This document shows, piece after piece, positions 1 to 6,446 of a stretch of 7,137 bases of DNA. The notes under the pieces are model-generated. The model saw nothing but the letters and a program-made list of their open reading frames with translations, had not been told where the DNA came from and ran no database searches. The stretch is from an uncultured Actinomycetes bacterium (GTDB taxonomy: Bacteria; Actinomycetota; Actinomycetes; Nanopelagicales; Nanopelagicaceae): positions 1-7,137 of the forward strand of contig CAIZHT010000099.1 of assembly GCA_903932885.1 (NCBI GenBank), read 5' to 3'. Position numbers and translations under genes: made by a program. Each line of letters starts with the position of its first letter. The stretch's first letter is position 1.

Positions 1-260
1 AAAGAAGTAAAAAGAATTGGTCCTGTGCCATTTGCATGCACACTGTCATTTACTTGAAATTTTGATAATTGCTCTTGCCACCAGTGACGCGCATCAGCAA
101 AACGATTCGGCCCACTCACTGTTGTTGTTGCAAATACCCCCCACCCAACAAGTCCATCGCCACCGCGCACCCATGCAACTGGGTCGTTTTCAGGTAAGAG
201 ATCTAATAGAGGTAGATGCTCGCTTAGACGCGAAGTTGTAACGGGGATAGAAGGTGTCAT
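1..260 (-). CDS. menF: Isochorismate synthase MenF, N-terminal part (runs off the window)
   Basis: The minus strand is open from an ATG at 260 to the window edge, giving 86 codons of an unfinished protein. Visible motifs are DPVAWVRGGDGLVGWG (residues 26-41), GPNRFADARHWWQEQ (50-64) and GTGPILFTS (78-86). These match the N-terminal region of actinobacterial isochorismate synthases, which convert chorismate to isochorismate, the first step of menaquinone synthesis, in the cytoplasm. The catalytic chorismate-binding domain lies outside the window, so another member of the family (anthranilate or salicylate synthase type) cannot be strictly excluded. The nearby menG and the menaquinone-using Complex I favour MenF. 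The start is well fixed: upstream in the same frame there are only three non-start codons and then the bioY stop. There are 9 bases between bioY and this ATG and no clear Shine-Dalgarno, so translation probably depends on coupling to bioY. Confidence 0.8.
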   Translation of the reverse strand, partial: MTPSIPVTTSRLSEHLPLLDLLPENDPVAWVRGGDGLVGWGVFATTTVSGPNRFADARHWWQEQLSKFQVNDSVHANGTGPILFTS

Positions 261-269
261 AAATAAGAG

Positions 270-854
270 TTATGAAATCTTTTTCTGGACAAAGCGCCAA
301 AGGATTGGAAGTGATGTTCCCGCTATTGCAATCTTTAGAACTTCTCCCAGAATAAATGGAGTAAGTCCAGCATTGAATGTCCAAGCCCAATCTTGTCCTG
401 TGTATTGCTGTAACCACACGAGCCCAAATGTAAAAATAATTACGTTTCCAATAAGCATTGCTGGAAGAGCGGTTTTGAACCTTTGATCGAGACGACGTTG
501 TGCCAATTTTCCAAGAACAAATGATGCAATAAGCATTCCAACTAAATATCCACCAGTGGCTCCAACTACTTTTTCAATTCCATAACTTCCATTTGCAAAA
601 ATTGGTGCTCCAGCGATTCCGGCAAGTAAATACACGGCAAATGTGGTTGCTCCAAGAGTTGCACCATATGAAGTTGCTAGAAGAAGTACGCCCAATGTCT
701 GTCCTGTAAATGGAACTGGTGAACCAGGAATCGGAAATGCCACTTGAGCCAAGGCTGAAAGGAATAAGACGCCACCAGCAACAAAGAGGGCGCGGGTGAG
801 TGCGCTGCTTCGCGGAAAGAGTGAGGTGCGAAGAGTTGTTGTAGCTAGTGACAT
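270..854 (-). CDS. bioY: Biotin ECF transporter substrate-binding protein BioY
   Basis: This encodes a 194-residue, strongly hydrophobic protein with about six membrane segments, the usual size of BioY. BioY binds biotin at the outer face of the cytoplasmic membrane and works with an ECF energising module (ATPases plus EcfT/BioN). Family marks are the segment [14 protein letters not shown] (45-58) after the first helix, GATGGYLVG (98-106) and the late helix motif [14 protein letters not shown] (166-179). In the late helix the usual Asp of the family's PGDLxK pattern is replaced by Glu171, while Lys174 is kept. I chose the ATG at 854 over a TTG at 872 in the same frame because AAAGGA sits six bases before it. 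The longer form would start inside that ribosome-binding region. No bioM or bioN partner is in the window, so the energising module must be elsewhere or shared with other ECF transporters. It is followed in the same direction by menF after 9 bases. Confidence 0.9.
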   Translation of the reverse strand: MSLATTTLRTSLFPRSSALTRALFVAGGVLFLSALAQVAFPIPGSPVPFTGQTLGVLLLATSYGATLGATTFAVYLLAGIAGAPIFANGSYGIEKVVGATGGYLVGMLIASFVLGKLAQRRLDQRFKTALPAMLIGNVIIFTFGLVWLQQYTGQDWAWTFNAGLTPFILGEVLKIAIAGTSLPILWRFVQKKIS

Positions 855-860
855 AGCGAT

Positions 861-866
861 TCCTTT
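861..866 (-). promoter_or_regulatory. Shine-Dalgarno of bioY
   Basis: On the minus strand the bases read AAAGGA, followed by six bases and then the ATG at 854. This is a close match to the anti-16S sequence at near-ideal spacing. It decides the start in favour of ATG 854 over the upstream in-frame TTG at 872. Confidence 0.75.
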
Positions 867-895
867 CAACAAGTTGTGGATGAGCCTACTTCAGT

Positions 896-899
896 GGAG
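896..899 (+). promoter_or_regulatory. Shine-Dalgarno of menG
   Basis: GGAG lies nine bases before the ATG at 909 but only three before the in-frame ATG at 903. This favours 909 as the start, and so does the fit of the protein N-terminus to the family. Confidence 0.6.
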
Positions 900-908
900 A
901 ATATGGCT

Positions 909-1601
909 ATGTCTCGCGCCAATTTGAACAAAGATCCCGATGAAGTTGCGGCGATGTTCGATGGAGTGGCCAAGCGATATGACCTCGTCAATGATTTATT
1001 GAGCCTGGGTCAGACAAAAGCGTGGCGACGAGCGACAACGGCCACGATCGCCCCTGCCCCAGGGATGAAAATTCTCGATATTGCCGCTGGAACAGGCTCA
1101 TCCTCCCAACCTCTGTATGAGGCAGGCGCTGATGTAATCCCAGCCGATTTCTCCCAAGGAATGCTCGATGCCGGAAAAAAGGCTCGCCCACACCTGGCTT
1201 TCACAAAGGCCGATGCCCTCAACCTGCCCTTTGAGGCCAATACCTTTGATTGCGTGACTATCTCTTTCGGCCTTCGAAATACCAATGATGTTGATAAAGC
1301 GCTCGCAGAGGCCCTTCGAGTCACCAAGACTGGAGGCCGTCTAGTCGTTGCCGAGTTCTCCCAGCCCACATGGCGCATTTTTCGCACCATATATATGAAT
1401 TATTTGATGAAAGCCCTGCCGGCTATTGCCCGCCGAACCTCATCAAATCCCGATGCCTATATCTATTTGGCTGAATCGATCCGGGCCTGGCCTAATCAAA
1501 GCGCGCTCGCAGCTCGCATCGAAGGCGCTGGCTGGAGCCGCGTCGGCTGGCAGAACCTGACCTTCGGAGTTGTCGCAGTTCACAGAGGGGTAAAGGCTTA
1601 G
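909..1601 (+). CDS. menG: Demethylmenaquinone methyltransferase MenG (UbiE family)
   Basis: This is a 230-residue class I SAM-dependent methyltransferase that methylates demethylmenaquinone to menaquinone at the cytoplasmic face of the membrane. Visible marks are the N-terminal [20 protein letters not shown] (8-27), the UbiE signature [17 protein letters not shown] (24-40), and SAM-binding motif [12 protein letters not shown] (56-66). They continue with the acidic PADFSQGML (78-86), ISFGLRN (118-124) and [14 protein letters not shown] (138-151). Length is close to that of other actinobacterial homologues. The frame is open back to a GTG at 876, but ATG 909 is preferred: actinobacterial homologues begin close to 'M(S/T)RA.L.KDP' and GGAG is nine bases upstream. 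It is co-directional with nuo and ends 40 bases before nuoA. Its codon choice is unlike the nuo genes: by my count 17 of 36 Ala codons are GCC and only 4 are GCA. UbiE enzymes can also act on ubiquinone precursors, but the actinobacterial setting and the neighbouring menF-like gene point to menaquinone. Confidence 0.92.
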   Translation: MSRANLNKDPDEVAAMFDGVAKRYDLVNDLLSLGQTKAWRRATTATIAPAPGMKILDIAAGTGSSSQPLYEAGADVIPADFSQGMLDAGKKARPHLAFTKADALNLPFEANTFDCVTISFGLRNTNDVDKALAEALRVTKTGGRLVVAEFSQPTWRIFRTIYMNYLMKALPAIARRTSSNPDAYIYLAESIRAWPNQSALAARIEGAGWSRVGWQNLTFGVVAVHRGVKA

Positions 1602-1607
1602 CGGTCA

Positions 1608-1634
1608 TTGGCATAGGCCTTGCGACTCTAAGAT
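1608..1634 (+). promoter_or_regulatory. Candidate promoter of the nuo operon, possibly leaderless
   Basis: TTGGCA (1608-1613) is one base from the -35 consensus and TAAGAT (1629-1634) fits TAnnnT. The spacer is 15 bases, shorter than the usual 16-18. The -10 box ends seven bases before the GTG of nuoA, so transcription would start at or next to the start codon. No Shine-Dalgarno is visible upstream of that GTG, which agrees with a leaderless mRNA, a common arrangement in actinobacteria. This is a reading of short motifs only. Read-through from menG is also possible, since I see no terminator hairpin in the gap. Confidence 0.45.
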
Positions 1635-1641
1635 TTCACAC

Positions 1642-2013
1642 GTGAGCGTCACTTCAAATCCCTATATCCCAATCTTTGCGATTGCGGCTTTCGGATTTGG
1701 CTTTGCCGTATTTTCACTCGTTGCTGCCGCACTCACTGGTCCTGCTCGCTATAACAGAGCAAAGGCACAAGCGTATGAGTGCGGAATCGAACCATCTCCA
1801 CAGGCTGCAGAGGGTGGACGTTTTCCCGTTAAGTATTTTCTTACAGCAATGCTCTTCATTATTTTTGATATAGAAATTGTTTTCCTTTATCCATGGGCAG
1901 TTACATTTGATCGTCTCGGACTTTTTGGACTCGTTGAAATGGCAATCTTTATCGGAACAGTTTTCGTTGCATACGCATATGTATGGCGACGCGGTGGATT
2001 GGAATGGGACTAA
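1642..2013 (+). CDS. nuoA: NADH-quinone oxidoreductase subunit A
   Basis: This is a 123-residue membrane subunit of Complex I at the junction of the peripheral and membrane arms. Three hydrophobic segments are visible at about residues 8-32, 64-86 and 95-114. The conserved loop after the first helix carries AYECGIEP (44-51), with the Cys that is conserved in this loop, followed by GGRFPVKYFLTAMLF (58-72) and IFDIEIVFLYPW (74-85). The acidic DIE (76-78) belongs to the E-channel region that couples quinone reduction to proton movement. The protein ends in the typical RRGGLEWD. The start is GTG at 1642, with no Shine-Dalgarno before it and a possible -10 box seven bases upstream. Length is normal for the family. 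It is the first gene of the nuo cluster, three bases ahead of nuoB. Confidence 0.94.
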   Translation: MSVTSNPYIPIFAIAAFGFGFAVFSLVAAALTGPARYNRAKAQAYECGIEPSPQAAEGGRFPVKYFLTAMLFIIFDIEIVFLYPWAVTFDRLGLFGLVEMAIFIGTVFVAYAYVWRRGGLEWD

Positions 2014-2016
2014 AAA

Positions 2017-2571
2017 ATGGGTTTAGAAGAAAAATTACCAAGTGGTTTAGTTTTAACATCAGTTGAAAAACTTGCTGGTTACATGCGCAAAAACTCATTG
2101 TGGCCTGCAACTTTTGGTTTGGCATGTTGCGCAATCGAAATGATGGCAGCAGGTGCTGGTCGTTATGACTTAGCCCGTTTTGGTATGGAAGTTTTCCGCG
2201 CATCCCCACGCCAGGCAGATCTCATGATTGTTGCTGGTCGTGTTTCAAATAAAATGGCACCAGTACTTCGTCAGATTTATGATCAAATGGCTGCGCCAAA
2301 GTGGGTTATTGCGATGGGTGCATGCGCATCTTCAGGTGGAATGTTTAACAACTATGCAATTGTTCAAGGCGTAGACCACGTTGTCCCTGTAGATATTTAT
2401 CTTCCTGGCTGTCCACCACGTCCTGAAATGTTGATGGATGCAATTTTGAAATTACACGACAATATCTATGATGAAAAACTAGGACCTAACCGCGAAAAGA
2501 TTATTAAGGAAGTTGAACTTGCAGCAATGAATGCAGTTCCAACTCATCAAATGAAGGGTCTCCTTGCATAA
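2017..2571 (+). CDS. nuoB: NADH-quinone oxidoreductase subunit B (cluster N2)
   Basis: This is a 184-residue subunit of the Complex I connecting module. It holds the terminal [4Fe-4S] cluster N2, which passes electrons to the quinone. The ligands are all present: the tandem Cys37-Cys38 in GLACCAIEM (34-42), Cys103 in [10 protein letters not shown] (101-110) and Cys132 in LPGCPPRPE (129-137). [18 protein letters not shown] (63-80) is also typical of the family. The length is what is usual in actinobacteria. The ATG lies three bases after the nuoA stop, with a modest GGGA at 2006-2009 and an A-rich stretch just before the start. Codon choice is strongly A-ending: I count 16 of 23 Ala codons as GCA and one as GCC, in contrast to menG. 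Its stop codon shares one base with the nuoC start (TAATG). Confidence 0.96.
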   Translation: MGLEEKLPSGLVLTSVEKLAGYMRKNSLWPATFGLACCAIEMMAAGAGRYDLARFGMEVFRASPRQADLMIVAGRVSNKMAPVLRQIYDQMAAPKWVIAMGACASSGGMFNNYAIVQGVDHVVPVDIYLPGCPPRPEMLMDAILKLHDNIYDEKLGPNREKIIKEVELAAMNAVPTHQMKGLLA

Positions 2572-3203
2572 TGAGTTCAGATAACGGCATGTTTGGTGCG
2601 CAAGGAACTGGGGATACCTCTGGTTACGGTGGCTTAGTCCGCTCTGCCGAATCAACTGGCTCTTCACAGCGCCCATATGGCAGCTATTTTGATTCAGTTA
2701 CAGATGATTTAGAGCGCGCATACCCAGATTTTGCTGATGCAATTGAGCGCGTTGTTGTTGATCGTGGTGAACTTACGTTGCATGTGAAAGTTTCACGACT
2801 TGTAGAAGTTTCAATGATTCTTCGCGACAAACTAAAATTTGAAATGTGCCTTGGAGTATCTGGAGTCAATTATCCAGATGACAAAGGACGCGAATTACAC
2901 GCTGTCTACCCATTACTTTCAATGACAAATAATCAAAGAATTCGTCTAGAAGTTTCTGTTCCTGATTCACATCCACATATCCCATCACTCGTTGAAGTGT
3001 GGGCTGGAAATAACTGGAACGAACGTGAAACTTTTGACATGTTTGGAATCATTTTTGATGGTCACCCAGGACTAACAAGAATTCTTATGCCAGATGATTG
3101 GCAAGGACATCCACAGCGTAAAGATTATGCACTTGGTGGAATCAGCGTTGAATATAAAGGCGCAACAACACCAGCTCCAGATGAACGGAGGTCATATCGA
3201 TGA
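2571..3203 (+). CDS. nuoC: NADH-quinone oxidoreductase subunit C
   Basis: This is a 210-residue peripheral-arm subunit (30-kDa family) that packs against NuoD and NuoB and carries no cofactor. The 30-kDa signature is the region 151-190, starting [20 protein letters not shown] and continuing with [20 protein letters not shown]. The N-terminus has a Gly/Ser-rich stretch, [18 protein letters not shown] (7-24), which is typical of actinobacterial NuoC and absent from the shorter proteobacterial forms. The start ATG overlaps the nuoB stop by one base (TAATG). The nearest ribosome-binding-like AAGGG (2554-2558) is 12 bases away, so translation is probably coupled to nuoB. A start at Met7 (2589) is possible but would lose the overlap. 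The protein is separate from NuoD, not fused as in E. coli, and its end overlaps nuoD by four bases (ATGA). Confidence 0.95.
   Translation: MSSDNGMFGAQGTGDTSGYGGLVRSAESTGSSQRPYGSYFDSVTDDLERAYPDFADAIERVVVDRGELTLHVKVSRLVEVSMILRDKLKFEMCLGVSGVNYPDDKGRELHAVYPLLSMTNNQRIRLEVSVPDSHPHIPSLVEVWAGNNWNERETFDMFGIIFDGHPGLTRILMPDDWQGHPQRKDYALGGISVEYKGATTPAPDERRSYR
3187..3191 (+). promoter_or_regulatory. Shine-Dalgarno of nuoD
   Basis: GGAGG, within AACGGAGGT, lies eight bases before the nuoD ATG at 3200 and inside the last codons of nuoC. It is among the best ribosome-binding sites in the window and supports that start despite the overlap. Confidence 0.75.
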
Positions 3204-4540
3204 GTACATATACAGATCCATATGCAGCCTCACGTGAAACTACTGAAGGAACAGTCTTCTCTGTCACGGGCGGAGATTGGGATTCACTAGTTACAGAAAT
3301 TGGACAAGCAAAAGAAGAACGTGTTGTCGTCAACATGGGACCACAACACCCTTCCACTCACGGAGTGCTTCGCCTAGTACTCGAACTCGAAGGCGAAACA
3401 GTTACAGAAGTTCGATGCGGAATTGGTTATTTGCACACAGGAATCGAAAAAAACATTGAGTATCGCAACTGGACACAAGGTGTCACATTTGTTACTCGTA
3501 TGGATTATTTGTCACCGCTTTTCAACGAGGCTGCATATTGCTTAGGTGTTGAAAAGTTGCTTGGAATTTCAAATGATGTGCCAGAGCGCGCAAGTGTTAT
3601 CCGTGTCTTGATGATGGAACTCAATCGAATCTCTTCACACATGGTTGCACTCGGTACAGGCGCACTAGAACTTGGCGCACTTTCACCGATGATTTTCTGC
3701 TTCCGCGAACGCGAGAAAGTCCTTGATATTTTCGAACTTATCTCTGGTCTTCGCATGAATATGGCATATATCCGCCCAGGGGGAGTCCAACAAGATTTAC
3801 CAGCTGGTGCACTCGCAAAGATTCGTGCAACAGTAAAAGATCTTCGCCATTCATTCAAAGATAACGAGAACTTGCTCGTTGGTAATTCAATATGGATGAA
3901 GCGCACTGAAGGCATTGGTTACTTAGACCTTGCTGGTGCAACAACACTTGGTGTTACAGGTCCTGTACTTCGATCAACTGGTCTGCCTTGGGATCTTCGC
4001 AAGATGCAACCATATTGTGGATATGAAAATTACAACTTTGATGTCATAACAGCTGATACATGCGATGTGTATGGACGATTCCTAATTCGCGTAAATGAAC
4101 TAGAGCAATCACTTCGCATTATTGAGCAAGCAGTAGACAAACTTGAAAAACTAGAAGGTGCACCCGTAATGGTTGCAGATAAGAAAATTGCATGGCCGGC
4201 GCAACTTGCACTCGGCGGCGATGGACTCGGAAACTCACTCGACCATATCCGCGAAATTATGGGCACGTCAATGGAATCACTTATCCATCACTTCAAATTA
4301 GTAACTGAAGGTTTCCGTGTTCCAGCGGGCCAGGTGTATACAGCGATTGAATCTCCACGCGGTGAACTAGGTGCACACGTTGTATCCGATGGTGGAACTC
4401 GTCCATTCCGCGTTCACTTCCGCGAACCATCTTTCAACAATTTGCAATCAACTTCTGCAATGTGTGAAGGCAGCATGGTTGCCGACATCATCGGCGCTGT
4501 TGCATCAATTGATCCTGTAATGGGAGGAGTTGACCGCTAA
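3200..4540 (+). CDS. nuoD: NADH-quinone oxidoreductase subunit D (quinone site)
   Basis: This is a 446-residue, 49-kDa-family subunit that forms the quinone-binding cavity together with NuoB. The N-terminal loop [15 protein letters not shown] (45-59) and the later TRMDYLSP (99-106) are intact. By spacing, His54 and Tyr103 correspond to the quinone headgroup ligands His38 and Tyr87 of Thermus Nqo4. Other family stretches are [18 protein letters not shown] (76-93), [14 protein letters not shown] (140-153), [10 protein letters not shown] (192-201), IESPRGELG (383-391) and the C-terminal DPVMGGVDR (438-446), which ends in the conserved Arg. The first 40 residues, with [17 protein letters not shown] (14-30), are an actinobacterial-type extension. 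The protein is related to NiFe hydrogenase large subunits, but the metal-binding Cys pairs are missing, as expected for Complex I. The start overlaps nuoC by four bases. Confidence 0.97.
   Translation: MSTYTDPYAASRETTEGTVFSVTGGDWDSLVTEIGQAKEERVVVNMGPQHPSTHGVLRLVLELEGETVTEVRCGIGYLHTGIEKNIEYRNWTQGVTFVTRMDYLSPLFNEAAYCLGVEKLLGISNDVPERASVIRVLMMELNRISSHMVALGTGALELGALSPMIFCFREREKVLDIFELISGLRMNMAYIRPGGVQQDLPAGALAKIRATVKDLRHSFKDNENLLVGNSIWMKRTEGIGYLDLAGATTLGVTGPVLRSTGLPWDLRKMQPYCGYENYNFDVITADTCDVYGRFLIRVNELEQSLRIIEQAVDKLEKLEGAPVMVADKKIAWPAQLALGGDGLGNSLDHIREIMGTSMESLIHHFKLVTEGFRVPAGQVYTAIESPRGELGAHVVSDGGTRPFRVHFREPSFNNLQSTSAMCEGSMVADIIGAVASIDPVMGGVDR
4525..4529 (+). promoter_or_regulatory. Shine-Dalgarno of nuoE
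   Basis: AGGAG, inside GGGAGGAG (4522-4529), lies ten bases before the nuoE ATG at 4540 and within the final codons of nuoD. It supports the start that shares one base with the nuoD stop. Confidence 0.7.
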
Positions 4541-5166
4541 TGGCATATACGGATAAAGATTTAGCAACGATGGAATCCATCATCAAGCGCTACCCACGTT
4601 CACGTTCTGCGATCATGCCTTTATTGCATTATGTGCAATCACTTGCTGGTTATGTAACTAACGATGGTATTGAACTTATTGCAAAATTGCTTGAACTAGA
4701 AACTGCAGAAGTAACTGCTGTTTCTACTTTCTACACTCAATACAAGCGCAAGCCAGTGGGTGATTATCACGTTGGCGTATGCACAAATACTTTGTGCGCC
4801 GTTATGGGCGGAGATGCAATATTTGCAGGCCTCAAAGAGCACCTTGGTATTGAAAATGATGGCGTTACTGCCGATGGAAAAGTTTCACTAGAACATATCG
4901 AATGTAATGCAGCGTGTGATTACGCACCTGTCGTTATGGCTAACTGGGAGTTCTACGATAACCAGACCGTTCAATCTGCAAAAGATTTAGTCGATGGAAT
5001 GCGCGCAGGAAATCCACCTGCACCAACTCGTGGACCAAACACACTTGGTACATGGAAAGAAGCATCAGCAGTTCTAGCTGGCATCAATGATGGAAAAGCT
5101 AATGAAGGACTACAAGCTGGTGTCCCAACACTTCTTGGTTTGAAACTTTCGAAAGAGGGCAAATAG
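4540..5166 (+). CDS. nuoE: NADH-quinone oxidoreductase subunit E (cluster N1a)
   Basis: This is a 208-residue subunit of the NADH-dehydrogenase module, in the 24-kDa thioredoxin-like ferredoxin family. The four [2Fe-2S] N1a ligands are Cys81 and Cys86 in GVCTNTLCAVMGG (79-91), and Cys122 and Cys126 in LEHIECNAACDYAPVVMAN (117-135). A helical N-terminal part includes IIKRYPRSRSAIMPLLHYVQ (14-33) and VSTFYTQYKRKPVG (61-74), both typical of the family. After the ferredoxin fold there is a tail of about 55 residues, rich in Gly, Pro and Ala. It carries GNPPAPTRGPNTLGTWKEAS (157-176) and ends in PTLLGLKLSKEGK. The E. coli protein (about 166 residues) lacks a tail of this length, but actinobacterial homologues have one. 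The start ATG shares one base with the nuoD stop. It probably cannot act alone and pairs with NuoF. Confidence 0.95.
   Translation: MAYTDKDLATMESIIKRYPRSRSAIMPLLHYVQSLAGYVTNDGIELIAKLLELETAEVTAVSTFYTQYKRKPVGDYHVGVCTNTLCAVMGGDAIFAGLKEHLGIENDGVTADGKVSLEHIECNAACDYAPVVMANWEFYDNQTVQSAKDLVDGMRAGNPPAPTRGPNTLGTWKEASAVLAGINDGKANEGLQAGVPTLLGLKLSKEGK
5154..5159 (+). promoter_or_regulatory. Shine-Dalgarno of nuoF
   Basis: AGAGGG lies six bases before the GTG at 5166, inside the end of nuoE. It supports a GTG start that overlaps the nuoE stop (TAGTG). Confidence 0.65.
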
Positions 5167-6446
5167 TGACAAAACTTGCTCCCGTTTTATCTGCGCATTG
5201 GGATGAAAAAGATTCATTCACTATTGAGGCATACACTCGCAATGGCGGATACAAAGCATCTAAAAAAGCATTAGCGATGGATCCCGATGCAGTTATTCAA
5301 TTAGTAAAAGATTCTGGATTACGCGGTCGTGGTGGTGCAGGTTTCCCAACTGGAATGAAATGGGGATTTATCCCACAAGGCGATAACAAAGATCATTATT
5401 TGGTTGTCAATGCAGATGAATCAGAACCAGGTACCTGTAAAGATACGCCGTTGCTCCTTGCAAACCCACACGTTCTCATTGAAGGCTGCATCATTGCAAG
5501 CCATGCAATTCGCGCAAAGCACGCATTTATTTATATTCGCGGTGAAGTAACACATGTTGTACGTCGTCTCAATCAAGCAATTGAAGATGCATATAAAGCA
5601 GGACACCTTGGCAATGGAATCGAATTAGTTTTACATGTTGGCGCCGGTGCTTATATTTGCGGTGAAGAAACTGCGCTCCTTGATTCACTAGAAGGTTTCC
5701 GTGGTCAACCACGTTTGCGCCCACCATTTCCAGCAATTGCAGGTTTGTATGCGCGACCAACTGTTGTAAACAATGTTGAATCAATCGCATCTGTACCAGC
5801 AATTATTGAAAATGGCGCAGAGTGGTATCAAGCAATGGGTACTGAAAAGAGCAAGGGAACCACGCTTTATTCACTCTCAGGGCACGTAAACAATCCTGGA
5901 CAATTTGAAGCTCCACTTGGAATTACATTGCGCCAAATTCTGGAACTCTCAGGTGGAATACGAAATGGTCATTCACTCAAGTTCTGGACACCTGGCGGTT
6001 CTTCAACTCCACTTTTCACTGCCGAACATTTAGATGTCCCACTTGATTACGAAGGCGTATCTGCTGCAGGGTCAATGCTTGGAACTAAAGCGCTACAAAT
6101 ATTTGATGAAACAACTTGCGTTGTTCGCGCGGTATTACGCTGGACTGAATTTTATAAGCACGAATCATGTGGAAAGTGCACACCGTGTCGTGAAGGTACA
6201 TGGTGGCTCGTGCAGATTCTTCGTGATTTAGAAAATGGAAAGGGAACAGAAGCAGATCTTGCTAAGTTGCTCGACCTTTGCGACAACATCATGGGACGCT
6301 CATTTTGCGCACTCGGTGATGGCGCAACTAGCCCAATCACTTCATCAATCAAATATTTCCGCGAAGAATATATTGCGCACCTAACTATAGGTGCTTGCCC
6401 ATTTGATCCAGTTGCTTCGACTCTTTTTGAAGGAGCGAGCAAATGA
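5166..6446 (+). CDS. nuoF: NADH-quinone oxidoreductase subunit F (NADH/FMN binding)
   Basis: This is a 426-residue, 51-kDa-family catalytic subunit that oxidises NADH with FMN and passes electrons through [4Fe-4S] cluster N3. The FMN/NADH glycine-rich region [16 protein letters not shown] (51-66) is intact, as is [12 protein letters not shown] (83-94). [19 protein letters not shown] (159-177) and [20 protein letters not shown] (185-204) follow. The N3 ligands are Cys335, Cys338 and Cys341 in [15 protein letters not shown] (333-347), plus Cys381 in [11 protein letters not shown] (377-387). The start is GTG at 5166, sharing its first base with the nuoE stop, with a good ribosome-binding site six bases upstream. 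Size is normal for a NuoF. Other flavoprotein homologues, such as HoxF or formate dehydrogenase beta subunits, carry extra domains that are not seen here, and the gene order leaves little doubt. Confidence 0.97.
   Translation: MTKLAPVLSAHWDEKDSFTIEAYTRNGGYKASKKALAMDPDAVIQLVKDSGLRGRGGAGFPTGMKWGFIPQGDNKDHYLVVNADESEPGTCKDTPLLLANPHVLIEGCIIASHAIRAKHAFIYIRGEVTHVVRRLNQAIEDAYKAGHLGNGIELVLHVGAGAYICGEETALLDSLEGFRGQPRLRPPFPAIAGLYARPTVVNNVESIASVPAIIENGAEWYQAMGTEKSKGTTLYSLSGHVNNPGQFEAPLGITLRQILELSGGIRNGHSLKFWTPGGSSTPLFTAEHLDVPLDYEGVSAAGSMLGTKALQIFDETTCVVRAVLRWTEFYKHESCGKCTPCREGTWWLVQILRDLENGKGTEADLAKLLDLCDNIMGRSFCALGDGATSPITSSIKYFREEYIAHLTIGACPFDPVASTLFEGASK
6429..6435 (+). promoter_or_regulatory. Shine-Dalgarno of nuoG
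   Basis: GAAGGAG lies seven bases before the ATG at 6443 and within the end of nuoF. It is a near-perfect match and selects this ATG over the in-frame ATGs at codons 4 and 9. Confidence 0.75.

Larger units (their letters stand above)
855..908. promoter_or_regulatory. Divergent intergenic region between bioY and menG
   Basis: These 54 bases separate two divergent start codons, so they should carry the 5' ends, and perhaps the promoters, of both transcripts. The ribosome-binding sites of both genes already take part of it. On the minus strand TAGGCT (888-883) fits the loose actinobacterial -10 pattern TAnnnT and could serve bioY, but no convincing -35 box precedes it. I see no good -10 for menG here, so its promoter may lie inside the bioY coding start. 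There is no recognisable BirA, BioR or BioQ operator. The only inverted repeat is a 4-base-arm one at 867-876. Confidence 0.4.

Noticed and set aside
121..130. GTTGTTGTTG triplet run, considered as a repeat
   Set aside because: It is three successive Thr (ACA) codons in the menF-like gene, too short to count as a repeat element.
17..241. Open frame of 74 codons on the plus strand
   Set aside because: It lies antisense to the menF-like frame, which has clear family motifs. Its own translation is low-complexity (His- and Leu-rich) and resembles nothing I know.
867..876. Inverted repeat CAACAAGTTG between bioY and menG, considered as a biotin-repressor operator
   Set aside because: The arms are only four bases and do not match the BirA (TTGTAAACC-type), BioR or BioQ operator patterns. 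A repeat this short is expected by chance.
855..908. Longer forms of bioY (TTG at 872) and menG (GTG at 876)
   Set aside because: The bioY extension would begin upstream of a strong ribosome-binding site that fits ATG 854. The menG extension adds residues not seen at the family N-terminus and passes through the GGAG that serves ATG 909.
1613..1625. AGGCCT-centred palindrome in the menG-nuoA gap, considered as a terminator
   Set aside because: The flanks do not pair beyond the six-base core, and no T-run follows.
3505..3915. 136-codon frame on the minus strand inside nuoD
   Set aside because: It is antisense to highly conserved nuoD sequence and its translation is Ser/Arg-rich with no recognisable domain, so it is a shadow frame.
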